Source: Ailanthus altissimus
Lineage: Eukaryota > Streptophyta > Magnoliopsida > Sapindales > Simaroubaceae
Direction of reading: 5' to 3'
DNA length: 64,000 nt
NCBI GenBank assembly: GCA_946807835.1
Contig: OX327693.1
Span: 8,573,501 to 8,637,500, forward strand
This document shows, piece after piece, positions 12,750 to 25,640 of this stretch (the first letter of the stretch is position 1; every line of letters starts with the position of its first letter). The notes under the pieces are model-generated. The model was not told the origin of the DNA. It searched no databases and saw only the letters and a program-made list of their open reading frames with translations. The position numbers and the translations under genes are program-made.

Positions 12750-15400
12750 TCTAGATACAACCCTTTTGAAATGGAGCTTGAGATCTTTATATTTAAATGA
12801 TCAAAACTTTATTTTAAAAAACTCTTCTCTTGTTTTGTCTCCGAGATGTGTTTCTTCTTCTATAAATTCTGAGAAGATGAAGTTGATAAATTGTTCTATT
12901 ATAGCTGCTTAGTGTAGCATTTGCTGTCTATATACTCCTAGATATAGATACCAGTATTTGAGTATCCCTTGAAACTTTGGAACATCCTTTTGAATGATAT
13001 ATGTGACAAAAAAGTTAGGTTTTAGCTTCCTATTACACACCATACTTGAAGCTCAAATATTCTATCTACCTAATTTGTTAAGGGTACATCATCAAGGGTA
13101 AACCAGTGTTTCTTTTCAGAAGAGTTTTTAGATTGCCTTGGTGGCTATGTCAGAGGAATAGTATAATTTTCATCCATTGATGATGAAGTGTTTCCTCAAT
13201 GACAAGATGAGATGTATATGGATTTATTGGGTTATTCATGAATTGTAAAGGTGTTGTGTGCGATTCTAAGTTTGAAACAGAATGTGATATTGATGAAGAT
13301 TCAGTATGTAGAATGAAGGGTATTGTTTGATTAAGAGTGCTTGAGGACTTTGTATTGGTTACAGAAATCATTGGTGAATCTTGATTTGTAACAATGAATT
13401 GAGATTTTGAGATAAAAGGAAGATTGGTGGCATGAGAGGAGCTATAGAGGGCATAGAGACTTTAGGAAGTCTTGTTTGTGGAATGACTAGCTCGGTGTTA
13501 AAGAAAGTTATTAGAATTGAGGAAAAAACAAGTTCAGTTAGCAATAGTGGTGATGGTTGTCTGGGTTCTTTGAGTTTTTCTTTTGACTTTCTCTTCAAGA
13601 TAAGTTTGCAATTATCACCAAAGATTGAGGAAGAAATGGAGCACAAGGGTTGGGATATTTTTGGCAGAGTATTAGTAGGCTTCCATAGTTGTGTGACGTC
13701 TCTCTCAAGACTTTACAACTGGATTTTAAGGTGATTAATTTTTCTTTCATGTTCTGAAAAAGGAAGGCTTTGTCTCATCAGTTCATAAATATGCTCTTAA
13801 TTTCTAATTTGAGCTTATCAATGAGCGTTTGATGACTATTGAAACCAGAATCAACCTTAGCTTCAATTCTTTGCTGAGACTCTTCTATCCTTTTTAGCAT
13901 TTGATTCTTTGCTACTGTATTTTTTGACTACCAATTTAATACAGCTTCAGCTGGGTTCTTTGTTTGAAAGAACCATTAAATTCTCAAACATTTGGCTGTT
14001 TTACTTTCCATTGTTGGAAAATAATTTCTTCTGATTTGGTTTGAGGAGTCAATAAAGGAAAATCAGAAGAGGTAAACATATAAACTTGAGGAATTAATTA
14101 GGATGATTTTGTAGTTTGGATTTTAGAAAGGGTTTTGGTGAGTGGAACGTCTATGGAGGAGACTTTATTGGTTTTGGTTTTAGAGGTTAATAAAGAATAT
14201 AGTAATTAAATTAGCCTGAAGGCTTTCCAAGAAGTCAAATATCGGGTCACCTTGATCATATCTTTCTTTTAAAGCTTGTTGAGAAGCACTCTTTTTTTTG
14301 TTTTTTTGTTTTCTCTTTAGATAATTTTCATCATCAGAGAAATGATCTTCTTGACATGCTAAGCACTGACAATAAGTATCCCAAAAACAATGGCCGTTAG
14401 GTGCTCTGAATGGGAAAATTGGATAACTTTGCCATTAAAAAAGATTGCTGGCAAATCTCTTGATTCTGATTTGAGCTCTCTTGGTTGAATCATAAACTGT
14501 GTAGGACAAGGACATGGTGGTGCAGAGGGTGCTGGTTTCTCAAAGTAGATTTCAATTTGTCCATCATTTCTTTAAAAGAAAGAATGTTTTATGAACTGAA
14601 GAGGCTTTGAAGCTTGACTCTGTTTATGATTTTGTTCATATTTGATTACCCAAGTATCAGGTAGGAGTCGTACAAACTCTTCATTGGTGAGTTATCTGGG
14701 GATGGATGTGCATGAAGGGAGTTTTATAGAGTCTACTGAGATTAATAATCCATATTGGTTAATATTAGGAGTGTCAAAATCTAGAGCATGATTTTGCACA
14801 TGATACACCATTTGATAATAGAGTGTTGCAGCATACGTATTTACTTCAGGAACAACACCAATAATCTGTATTTGAACTATAATAGCTGAGGTTAGAGACG
14901 GATCAGAGATAGATATATAAAAGTTGGGATATAGTGTCATTAACACTATACTCGCATTTAGAGTGGTTTGGATTGTATCAATGCATGTGTCTTTATAGGC
15001 TGAGAATCTTATATCTAGCAAGGTTATCCTTGTTACAATTTCTAATACTTTTCTACGATGAAAAGTCAGATCAAAATGGACTGCCCTAAAATGAAGATGG
15101 GTGTATCCCTACTTTAACCATTATAGTATAAGGTCAATAGAAAACTGTAAAAAAAACCAATTGTTCTTCTGTGGTGGCCCAGAGAAAGCAATGATTAAAC
15201 AGAGTGACTTAAACATATTCTTTGGTTTTTAGTTTAGATAGGATTACAAGCTGTTTTATAAAAGAGGAAAGAGATTTTTGGGGTTTGAAAAAAGCATGAT
15301 AATGATTTATAATGAGTAGGTTTGTGACAAGAATTTTAGATTCTTCAAGTAAATAAGTAATCTCATATAAATGGTCTATCTTAAAAGCATCCATTGATTT
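12750..15400 (-). pseudogene. Decayed endogenous pararetrovirus-like tract
   Basis: The minus strand carries a broken reading frame resembling a plant pararetrovirus (Caulimoviridae) polyprotein. It starts with a movement-protein-like segment (about 15120-14690), followed by a cysteine/histidine-containing stretch near 14430-14340 with an acidic/lysine-rich sequence after it. A long, poorly conserved serine/lysine-rich part runs to about 13150. Stops and frame changes occur throughout. No reverse transcriptase of this element was recognised. The neighbouring copia remnant begins just left of it. Assignment rests on general resemblance of the movement-protein block, not on a search. Confidence 0.5.
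14692..15021 (-). pseudogene. Caulimovirid-like movement-protein fragment
   Basis: This is the longest open piece (109 codons) of the pararetrovirus-like tract. It contains a block reading ASIVLMTLYPNFYISISDP and, further on, YQMVYHVQNHALDFD. Both are the kind of beta-strand sequence seen in 30K-superfamily movement proteins of plant pararetroviruses, which gate plasmodesmata. Related sequence continues out of frame on both sides (upstream to about 15120, downstream past the stop at 14692). It is a fossil in a host chromosome and could not make a complete protein. Confidence 0.55.
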
Positions 15401-17422
15401 AAGAAAGAGAAGGAAATGGTATAAAAATAGAGGGAGAAGAAGTTAACACAAGAAGAGGAAGTGTGTTGGAAGAAGATGAGGATTCTATTTCATGAAGGTA
15501 GAATTCTCTTCACAATCTAACACTAATTAAGAAGTGGTTCTATACCAATTAAACGGATAAATGACCAACCTTGAGGTATGCATTAACCAAGCCCGTAAAG
15601 ACCTCCTCAACAAAAGGTAATGTAGTTTAAAAACTAGCCTGAAAATATTCCTCAAGTTGAAATCTAGAATACCACATATCAAAATAAATTTAAATGTAAA
15701 AACTTAAAAAAATAAATTAATTAATAAAGAAGAAAAGATGCTCCACCGGATAGAGAGCGAGAAACATCTCCCCACAATAAAAAAACTAAACTAAAAAAGT
15801 GATTGTAAGGTTTCACATTTGAGAGAGAGTTATATTGAAAACGAGTCTCTCAAGTTCAGAGTCCATATTTTTTTAAATATACAAATAGTAAAAATATGGT
15901 GAGTTAACCCAATTTTTTTTTTTGTTAGATCCAAATTGAACAGGCCAATAAGTTGATATCACATGTCCAGTATCTTTGGAATTAAAAAGGTTCACCTAAA
16001 TAATCTTTTGTTTTGGCATGGATTGAATTGAAAAGCTGAATTACCAATATGGTCAATTAGACAACTAAACAGGAAGCCAATCCAAAAGAGATTTGGAGAA
16101 AAATAAATTCTATTTTTCCTCTAAATTTTGCTCAGAAAAAAAGATTTTTTTTTTTTCATTTTAAGGATATTCAATCTTGATTCAAATGTAATTTTTAGAT
16201 TTCAAATATGTTCTATTGAAATCAACTCTCTGAAATACATTATTTTACCTTTAACCAAACATAATTTTTATATTTTTTAAACTTAACCTTTTAGTTTTTT
16301 TTCAAGATTTGATTTGAACATCAAAATATTTTTTATAAGAAAAAGAGAACTCTTTAATATTTGAAATACAACAAAAAAAATAAGGACTTAAGAGCTAATT
16401 GATGGTGGAAGTCTGAACCAAAAAACATCACTTTCAAATTTGTAATGACAATTTAAAAAATTATAGGGTGTATTTAACGAATGCCTCTTCCATTGCATTT
16501 CTTCTTCTTTTTTTTTTTTTTTTTTTTTCAATTTCTTAAATTTAATGTTATGAAAATGTAAACTAAATTAGTTCCTTATTTTGATATAGGGTAGAGTCAA
16601 ACCTTATAGGTTACCAATTTAGTCAATTAACGCAAATATTTTTCATTTTTAAATTAATTTTTTCAAAATAATAATTCTTTTCATAAAATAAAAAAAAAAT
16701 TTCAACACAAAAATATATAATTCTATACTAAACAAAAGTTAAAATTTTGTCTTATAACAAAGAAAGTTGCAGTCCAAGTTTGGGAAATATAAATATTCAT
16801 AAGAGAGAAGCAATATATGGGTACATATTAACTTCTATCAAAATCAAAGGAATGAATAAAAATTTATGTTAAGATGGGGATGGGACACTTACCCTTGAAT
16901 TTGGGGGAAAAGACACTTTAATTTCAACAGTTTTAGAGTTTAATATTTTTTATGAAAAAATAACTCTATTGTTACGTAAATAAAAGAGCTTAGATTTTAA
17001 TGATGTTAAAACATATTCTAAAACTGTTATACAAAATTATAATTAAGATTGATATTTATAAATTACAACCTCAATATCATATCAAATTATCAGAATGAAT
17101 ATTAAAAAAAATATACCTAAAAAATTTATAATAATTTGAATGTAAAAATTAACAGATTTCAATGATAACGTAAAAGTATAGCGATCTCAATTCTATGTAG
17201 AATTCAATGAGATTTTCTTTATGATAAAAAAGAAGAGAAAAGTACTACTCTATTATTTGAGGGTTATAACTCAAAAAGAAGTTTTTATATAATAAGTTAA
17301 ACTACAATCTCATCAATCATAATTTAATTAATATTAAATTTCTATATATAATAAATTCTTATCAAATTAAATGTTTTAGAGGTTAATAATAAATAGTCTA
17401 AATAGATTACTTAAATTGACCG
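15401..17422. other. AT-rich intergenic DNA
   Basis: No gene was recognised. The stretch contains poly(T)/poly(A) runs (for example near 16500-16530) and no ORF with family resemblance. It ends at a short tandem repeat. Confidence 0.55.
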
Positions 17423-17543
17423 TTATTTAAAATAACTCATAATACATAATTATTGAATTATTTTTTATTTAAAATAATTCATAATGTATAATTATTGAAT
17501 TGTCTTTTATTTAAGATAATCCATCATGTATAATTATTGTTAA
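17423..17543. repeat. Tandem repeat, 42-bp unit, about 2.9 copies
   Basis: Units start at 17423, 17465 and 17507 and share TTATTTAARATAA, CATAAT and TATAATTATTGAATT. The 42-bp spacing is constant, with a few substitutions per unit. No function is suggested. Confidence 0.75.
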
Positions 17544-17835
17544 TATATGAATTCACATAAAAAAATAATAAAACCTGACAACGACCACTATAGTTGTGTG
17601 CGGCAATCGAAATAAGTATCAATTTTTAATTTTTTTTATGAAATTAGTTTATAAATTTTTAAATGGAAAAGCAACTATGTAAATAGATATTTTGATATCA
17701 TTAGAATCTAAGAATTTATTTTCACAAACTCAAAGTTGTAGTTATCCTTTTTTCTGAAGTGGAGTAATACATACCATGAGAGGGTATTAAGCGTCCAAAT
17801 TTTTCACTGCTTTCAACTTCTTTATATATATACAC

Positions 17836-18303
17836 CAGTTGCGAGGAGTTTATGACAATATCAGTTCACTTGAAGAAAGGTTTCAATGATAAGAGTCTCT
17901 CAAAAGCTTTCAATTTCTTTGACAAGAATGGCAACGGATTTATCGAGTTCGATGAATTGAGAGAAGCATTGCTAGATGACAATCTCGGTCCCAACAATGA
18001 GCAGATCATCAAGGACATTATGCGTGATGTTGACTTGGATAATGTACTTTCATCTGACTTTAAACAAATACTTACTTGCCTAAAAGCTTAACAATTTCGA
18101 CTAATTTCAATAGTTATGTGTATTAACAGGATGGTAGAATCAGTTATGAAGAGTTTAAGGCAATGATGAAGAATGGCACCAACTGGAAGATAGCGTCTGG
18201 GCAATATTCGAGAGCCATGATGAGTGCATTGAGCGTCAAATTGTTCAAAGATAAATCAATGGAACTGACAAAGTCTATGGACATAAGGAAATCTATCGAG
18301 TGA
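17836..18303 (+). pseudogene. Calcium-dependent protein kinase C-terminal fragment, copy 1
   Basis: Two exons (17836-18043 and 18130-18303) encode the end of a CDPK calmodulin-like domain of the CPK7/CPK8/CPK32 type. The EF-hand loop DKNGNGFIEFDE starts near 17920 and is followed by the split EF-hand DLDN/DGRISYEEF. The typical post-EF tail follows (GTNWKIASGQYSRAM). The intron has GT/AG ends. The kinase domain, autoinhibitory junction and first EF-hands are absent; similarity starts abruptly in the middle of an exon. Relative to copy 2 the tail stops early at TGA 18301-18303, and related sequence continues downstream to about 18370. It cannot encode a kinase. Confidence 0.8.
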
Positions 18304-18609
18304 GGAAATCTATGGAAATGAATAGATCGACGGAACCAAACACTGCAAAGGAACTAGCTTATCTTTGAATAAATTGACCCCAACCAAATTTTTGCAGTTC
18401 ATTGCTTGTTTTCGAGCTGTGGCTCGGACTTGTAAAATGAATTCTTTTCCTTTTTTTCTTTTCACATTTTACTCTTTTTTTTATGCTCTAATTTTTTGAA
18501 ACTTACAAAACAACAATGCCTGCATAAACATCCACATTATAATACTTAAAATAAATATTTATTAAATTATGAGGGATAAAACATCATATATATAAAATAC
18601 GTTTATTAG

Positions 18610-19480
18610 AGATCGAACACTTATATGCGTACTTAACGGATGAACTTTATTCATATTAAATTATTTCAAAATCTTTTAAACATATGTAGATTAAAGGATA
18701 AAGATTTTATTTAATTTGTGTTCGATTTACAAGTTAAGGCAATGTTTTGCCTTCTCAAAATCTTTCATTTCAAATTCTATTTTTAAATATTCTATATTAT
18801 TTGAGAGCTTTCTAAGAGTTCAAATTAGATTCATATCATCGACATAAATAAATATAATAATAAATATAAAATCTAATTTCTTTATAAATATATAAGGATA
18901 TATTGAATCATTAATATATCATTCATTTTTTAAGTATTCGCTTAAGCGATTGTACTACATGCCTTTAAATTGTTTCAATTCATAAAAAAATCTTTGTAAT
19001 TTGATTGAATACAAGTTGGGATTACATACTTCAGACATTTTAAATTCTTATGAGATTTTCATATAAATATTTGTATCAAGTGATTCATATGAGTAAGTTG
19101 TCATTACAATTATAAGACGCATACTCAGTTTTTTCAAGACTACCAAATTTATTAAAAATAAAAACTAATTGTGTTAATCACAGATGATTAAGTTTCATCA
19201 TAATTAATCCCAAGTCCTTGTAAAAAACATTGGGCAATAAGTTTTTCTTTGTATATGGTAATATCATTGTTTTCATTATGTTTTCTTACAAGAAAACCTA
19301 TTTGTACCCAAGTTTGACATTTTTAAGTGTCTAGACTACAGAGTCGATATTTTATGCTTGACAATAAAAATCAATCTACTTGAATTATTTCTTTTCATTT
19401 AAGCCAATCGTTACTTATTTTCATATTCATTAACAGTTTGTAGTTCAAAATAATCATTTATAATCTTAATAGTTATTGTA
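18610..19480 (-). pseudogene. Second copy of the decayed copia pol remnant
   Basis: It aligns over its length with 11870-12740, for example at CATATGTAGATT, TTTCATTTYAAATTCT and GTTTTCTTACAAGAAAA. It is further degraded and has no usable frame. It lies directly upstream of CDPK fragment copy 2, where the kinase-coding exons should be. Confidence 0.65.
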
Positions 19481-19825
19481 AATAAAAATACATTATTGAT
19501 AATTATTTCATTATGTTTTCACATCTCTAATTTGAAAGTATATTTTATAGGTTTTTTCTTTATTTTTATATCTTCTCCCTTTTGTGGGGGGCTAATGTCT
19601 CTTTTGAGACTATGTCTCTTTAGGGATTATGAATTCTTCTAGAGCTAGAAGTTTAGAGAATGCAAATTTATTTATGACTTGAACATAATTTTTAATAGAA
19701 TCATGATTTTTCATTTTTTTTTCTTTTATAGAATACTATTCTTTGAACCAAGTAGTCTGTCATACTTTTGGCGTGTAACAAATAATTTATTTGCTGCTTT
19801 TTGATTAAATTAAGCAATTCTTCTC

Positions 19826-20811
19826 AAATACAAAATGAGAATCATGCTCCTAATGTTAACTTGGGAGGAACTGTGATATCAAAGATTAAGCAATTCTCTT
19901 TCATGAATAAGTTCAAGAAGAAAGTTTTAAGAGTAAGTTTTTGAACCTTTTTTTTATCTCTTCTATTTAATGCAATTCACTTGAGAGCCAAAATAACTTA
20001 TTGGAAATTTTAATTGATCAGGTAGTAACAGACAACTTGCCAAATGAACATTTAGATAAATTCAAACAGATATTTTACAAGTTTAACACTGACAAAAATG
20101 AGAACTTGACATTAGAAGAGCTCAAAGATGGCCTGAATGCAATTGGGCAGGATGTTTCTGATCTTGATGTCGAAATGTTAATAGAAGCTGTGAGTTCAAT
20201 TACAACTACTTGTAATAATTTTACTTTATTATGTTATAGCAATCTAAAATACTGCATATTTGTTAATGAAAAAAAAAAGTTGATGTTGATGGCAATGGGC
20301 TTCTAAGCTACAAGGAGTTCGTGACAATATCAATTCACTTGAAGAAAGGTTTCAATGATAAGAGTCTCTCAAAAACTTTCAATTTCTTCGACAAGAATGG
20401 CAACGAATTTATCGAGTTCGATGAACTGAGAGAAGCATTGCTAGATGACAATCTTAGTCCCGACAATGAGCAGATCATCAAAGACATTATGCATGATATT
20501 GACTTGGATAATGCACTTTCATCTTGACTTTAAACAAATATTTACTTAAAGCTTAACAATTCCAATAGTTATGTTTGTTGTTTGTGTGTTAACAAGATGG
20601 TAGAATTGGTTATGAAGAGTTTCAGGCAATGATAAAGAGTGGCACCAACTGGAAAATGGCGTCTCAGCAATATTCAAGAGCCATGATGAATGCATTAAAT
20701 GTCAAATTGTTCAAAGATAAATCAATGGAATTGACGAAGTCTATGGAGTTGAGGAAATCCATAGAAATGAATAGACCGACGAAACCAAAGACTGCAACGG
20801 AGCCAGCTTAG
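19826..20811 (+). pseudogene. Calcium-dependent protein kinase C-terminal fragment, copy 2
   Basis: The sequence contains the CDPK autoinhibitory junction (KIKQFSFMNKFKKKVLR, ending near 19932 at a GTAAGT donor). The next exon, 20022-20189, holds EF-hand 1 (NTDKNENLTLEE). Then come 20280-20503 ([25 protein letters not shown]) and 20598-20811 (last EF-hand and a repetitive MELTKSMELRKSIEM tail, stop TAG). No kinase domain lies upstream; that space is occupied by a copia remnant. Compared with copy 1 the third intron has lost both splice sites: GT became GC at 20504 and the acceptor AG became AA at about 20597. The acceptor before 20280 is also out of phase. It is an unprocessed, truncated pseudogene. 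Confidence 0.8.
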
Positions 20812-21736
20812 ACCTCCCCAAGCAATTATTAAAAATAAAAAACAAAAAACAAAACAAGATTAAAAGAAAGATGGTGGTGATCATGTAAAGAAAACAAATG
20901 AGGTTGTAACTAAAGGATAAATAGTGAAGATCATCTCGAGAAACAAAAGGATTATTAGTTTGATCATCAGATTATTATCAATTCAAAAGCTGTAGATTTG
21001 AATAGGGGAGCACCACCTTCAATTTGCCATGCCTATGTTATGCCAGATACTTGCTATGTAAATCCCCTATGTTTTGACCCTTCACCTGGAGTTGTTTGGA
21101 ATTTAAAGCTCACGTTTTGTGTCTTTAGTAGATGAGGATTGCTGTAGCAAGCAAGATTTAACACTCACTGTTTGAGGTGTTGAGAAATATGCGCACATAA
21201 AGTAAACATATTTCAAATGTATGATTAGCAAACCCCAAATCGCAACAGTAGTTGGATTTGGTGCTCACAAATAGTTATATGTAATCACAAGTTGCTGAAA
21301 CTCATATGGTAAATGACAAACAAACTATATACAATAAACCACAATACTATGAAGCTCCACCAACACAGTTCAATGAGAGGCTGTTTCTTTTTCCCCCTTC
21401 TTTTTCTTCTTATTTATTTATTTATTTATTTTTTGCTTAGTCCATGCTTACACAACCTTATACATGTTTAACAGCCTCCAAAAGATTAAAAAAAAAAAAA
21501 GGAAAAGAAAAGGTAATAAACACAAGATTACACAAGGAGACACCAAACATACTATACCAAGAATTTTCCAACTCAACTCCCACATTATCCAGAGCTTTTT
21601 CGAATGAGTTTCATTTTGACAAATCTTCGTTTTGACACAAATCTCACAATGTAGAGGATTACAATTTTCCCGGAAAATGGTGAGTGAATGGATATTTACT
21701 GGGAAAGACCTCTAGCTGAGAATCTACAACAGTAGA
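20812..21736. other. Spacer between CDPK fragment and ARI pseudogene
   Basis: No coding sequence was recognised. The right part (about 21350-21736) is probably the 3' untranslated/downstream region of the minus-strand ARI pseudogene that starts at 21737. Confidence 0.5.
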
Positions 21737-23679
21737 TTATTTACCAGTATCATGGGAACCGCCAATTATACTGCTCCCTTTTCCCCTTCCACCTTTGCCT
21801 TCACTGGCCCCTCCACCATACTTTGATCTAGTCATCTTGCTAGAAGCTGCACTGGAGTCGACATCTGCTAATCCATTCACTAGGGCTCTAACCAAGTTCT
21901 CAAAGTAGTTCTTCATCACACTGTTGCAATCGAGAAGGAAAAGGTTTCGAATTAAAAGAGAGAGCAAAAATTTGTCAAACATGGACAAGTTAACAGCTAC
22001 AGTGTTGTATGTTGACAATTATATGTTTATGAAGAATGATGAAGCATGATCTTTATAATAAAGAGTGTGCCGCAACCAAAAAAGGCTAAAATGCTGAAAG
22101 AGTTCTATTCCATATTCTCATACAATTATACTATATAAACATGAGCATTTTTTTAACACCAATTGCAGTCAAGACCAAAGTTCATTCAATTTTCTTTTCT
22201 ATTCTTGCCTCTTCACAGATTAGTGATAGGAGGATAGTCAATAGGGCAGCAGAATGCATTTACTTCTTCATGAAGATGGCTAATGACATGGCAAATGTAC
22301 AACAGACTACATGTATATACACAACCAAAATAAATTTATCAACACCAAAATTATAGCTAATGACATTGCATTCTGCAATTCCTCACATAAAATGTTGGGC
22401 AATTTTTGTCTTTTAGCAATTCAGAGAATTGTGTCTGTGTCTGTGTCTGAATTGCCGGTCCAAATTTTAAAAAGAATGCGATGTCCCCACAAGTGAGCTA
22501 ATTAAATATTAAACTAAAAAATAATAGACTTCTTACTTTGTGCACACAAACTTAAATTAAGGTAAAGAAATTAATTACTCGTGTTTATCAGTTCATCACA
22601 ATTTTGATGCAATAAATACCTGGTCAGCCCAGCTAACTTTGTTCGGAAGTCATTGAACTCATTTGACGGGCTCTCATCATTGAAAACTGTTGTATTTCCT
22701 TCTCTGCACATTGATGAAGCCTTTCTAGTCCTGACGCCGCTTCACCTAAAACAAAGCAAAGGCCCTTGTATGTCTAATGGTAATATAACCATAATAAAGC
22801 ACATTTACATTTTTCATGTAGTTAGTGCAATTATATTAAAAAGTTTAGATACCTTGCAAATACTCAAAGAATTGTCTCTTGGCATGCTCATGCTCAGGTA
22901 GATAATATCCATACACATAGGTCCACTTCAGAACTCTCCAGCATTCAACTATCTGCAGATGTGAATTAATATTGAGATAAAAAATTAGCATTATTGTTAT
23001 TGGCACAAATGACGTCGGAAAGAAAAGCCAAAACTATCCCATCACAACTTTTGGGTGGCATATCCAAGGTTTGGTGCATACAATAATCTTTTGGACATGC
23101 CACCCAAAACTAAGCACACCCATAAATTCTAAATAAATCATAACGATGCATGAGGGATCGATACAAAATATGGTGCTTTCAATCTTCTCAGATAGAAGAT
23201 AACCATAAATTGTAGATGTAAATGATAATGAATTGTAGATTCACCTGAAGCCAGGCCTCTGTAATGAACTTGAGCTGAGATTCGGGCGTGCACTGGATGT
23301 CACTAAGCTTGTCAAGCTGGGAAAAAGAAGGGGGGAAAAAACATTTAGTTATTAAAACCCAAGTAGAACAGTGACAATCCGAAGGTGACTACTTGGTCGG
23401 ATTATCAAATGGCTTAATGGAAAAAGCCACCCATGATGCTTTATCAAAGAATGTCAACCCAATATTTACTTCGATATAACCAAGCATGCTAAAAAGAATG
23501 CTGATACAATTTTCTATAGCTTCTTTTCTTGGAAAAAAAACTGAGTTGCAGCAGAAGTCATCTTTTCAACTGCAAGTTCTTTTAAGAATTGCATGTGAGA
23601 ACTCATCAAATGTATAAGAATTCACATATCCATGAATATAGAATAAAGATTAAATTTCAAGTTCAAAATCAGTCCTATA

Positions 23680-23868
23680 TATTGAAATGTATATGGTATT
23701 CTGTGTATATTTATAATTAATATCATAGAATAAGAAATAGATTGATAACCTTACAATTATAATTAATTGACCTTCCAAATAGGAATGCTAGTTTTATCTA
23801 AATAATGTTATATTTTCTTCATTATCAATATACACAAGAATTCTTCTTCCTCTTTTTTTTTTTTTACA
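23680..23868 (+). repeat. 5' LTR of the 23.7-kb copia element
   Basis: The LTR is 189 bp and matches the 3' LTR closely. Its first bases read TATTGAAATG instead of the TGTTAAAATG of the other LTR, so the canonical TG has mutated. It ends in TTTACA. Confidence 0.93.
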
Positions 23869-23881
23869 TGGTATCAGAGCC
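23869..23881 (+). other. Primer-binding site (tRNA-Met type)
   Basis: TGGTATCAGAGCC follows the 5' LTR immediately. This is the standard initiator-Met tRNA complement that primes minus-strand DNA synthesis in plant LTR retroelements. Confidence 0.93.
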
Positions 23882-24379
23882 AACTCTTGACTTTCGATTT
23901 GTCTCCTCTTTTTTTCGGCAAGGACACTTGCCGTTTTTCAGTCACCGTGCTCTCCTCTTTCCGGTGATCGTGCCCTCAGTTGTAATAATTCTCGATGACT
24001 TGCCAAACCTAAGAGATCATCGTCAGATGCGCTGCACGCGCCGACAACCTCAGAGGTTGTTTTCTTTGGCCACCGTCACTGATCTCTCTCCAGCGACCAT
24101 GAATTGTCACCGCCACCACCAGTGACCTCAGACCACGCCGGTGAGCTATTCTGTGGTAGCCCAAAGTTCATCGGCCACCGAATGCGCCTCTATAAGCCGC
24201 CCCGATACTTCGGCCACCGTACGTCGATCTGCTTCTCCGGTGTGCGAGTTCTCACCGCTGGTGCCATTGTCTTCAGACGACGCCGACAAGCATAACCCGA
24301 CCGCCACCAGAAAACCAACACTGCCACCAGAAAGCTACTCCTGGTTGTCAGTTGTTTTTTCTCCTCCGATTTGTAGCCA

Positions 24380-25640
24380 ATATGATTACTGAGAGCTCTA
24401 ACACAGACAAGCCACCTTTATCCGTGACTCTCATTGATGCCGCCTATAAGGAATATCTTAAATACCAAGCGGCAAAGTAGTCTACCTCTTCCATTGGCTC
24501 TGTTGCACATACTGATAATTCGGTCGCCTGTCTTACTCAGTCCTCTTTAGGACCCTAGGTCTTTGATTCTGGTGCCTCTAATCACATTTCTAGTAACATT
24601 CAATTACTTTCTCATACTTCTACTTCTAAGTCATTGCCATCCATCACCTTAGCTAATGGGTCTACAACTACTGCTCAAGCAATTAGTCGAGCACATCCTC
24701 TTCCTTCCTTACCTTTAAAATTTGTTTTTATATATCGCATTGTCCTTTTAATCTTATCTCTGTCCGTAAACTCACTCGCTCTTTAAACTGTGCAATCACT
24801 TTTGTTAATGACTCTGTTCTTATACAGGATTGCAGTATGGGACAGATGATTGGCACAAGTCGTGAGTCACAGGAACTCTATCATCTAAGTATTCTTCAAC
24901 CATCCGTTGCATGCATTGTCACTGAATCACCAACCCTTCTTTATAATCATATGGGACATCCAAATCTGCTAAAGCTTTGAAAAATGATTCCAGATCTCTC
25001 TAGTTTATCATATTTCAATTGTGAGTATTGTCAGCTTGGAAAACACTCATATGGATCGTTTCCAAAGCATGTCAATAATCGGGCTGCATCCCCTTTTGAA
25101 TTAGTTCATTTTGATGTCTGGGGTCCTAGTCGAGTTTCGTCTGTTTTAGGTTTTAAATACTTTGTTACGTTTATTGATGATTATTCGCATTGCACTTAGT
25201 TATTTTTAATGAAAGATCGTTCTGAATTATTTTTCATCTTTGAATCTTTTTGTTGTGTCTTCACTACTATTCGTATATTGTATAGTGATAATGCACGTGA
25301 ATATTTTTCTACTTCTTTTTACTAAATTTATGTCTTCTCAGGGCATCTTACATCAGTTTCCTGTGTCTATACTCCACAACAAAATGGAGTTGTTGAGCGT
25401 AAAAACATACATCTCATTGAAACTGCCCGCACTTTACTTATACATCATAATGTTCCTCTCCATTTTTGGGTTGATGCTATTCTTACTGCTTGCTTTTTGA
25501 TAAATCGAATGCCCTTCTCCGTGTTACAACATCAAGTCCCTCATTCTGTTCTGTATCCTAGTCAACTATTGTTTCCTTTTCCACCACATGTCTTTGGCTG
25601 CACGTGTTTTGTCTGTCTTCTCTCCTAGTCAAGACAAATT
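24380..25640 (+). pseudogene. Copia gag remnant, protease and integrase (broken)
   Basis: The frame starts at ATG 24380 with a short gag start, then joins almost directly to the protease region (VFDSGASNHISSN near 24560). Most of gag, including the zinc knuckle, is therefore missing. Integrase follows: the GAG-preintegrase CEYCQLGKH block near 25020, FVTFIDDYSH near 25160, and a TPQQNGVVERKN block near 25370-25410 in another frame. Several TAG/TAA stops and indels break it. The GC-rich tract 23880-24380 is the untranslated leader; ORFs there have no family resemblance. Confidence 0.8.

Noticed and set aside
23880..24392. Overlapping GC-rich ORFs in the copia leader
   Set aside because: They lie in the untranslated leader between primer-binding site and gag, have Ser/Pro/Arg-rich low-complexity content and no family match. 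A similar leader occurs at 31700-32330.
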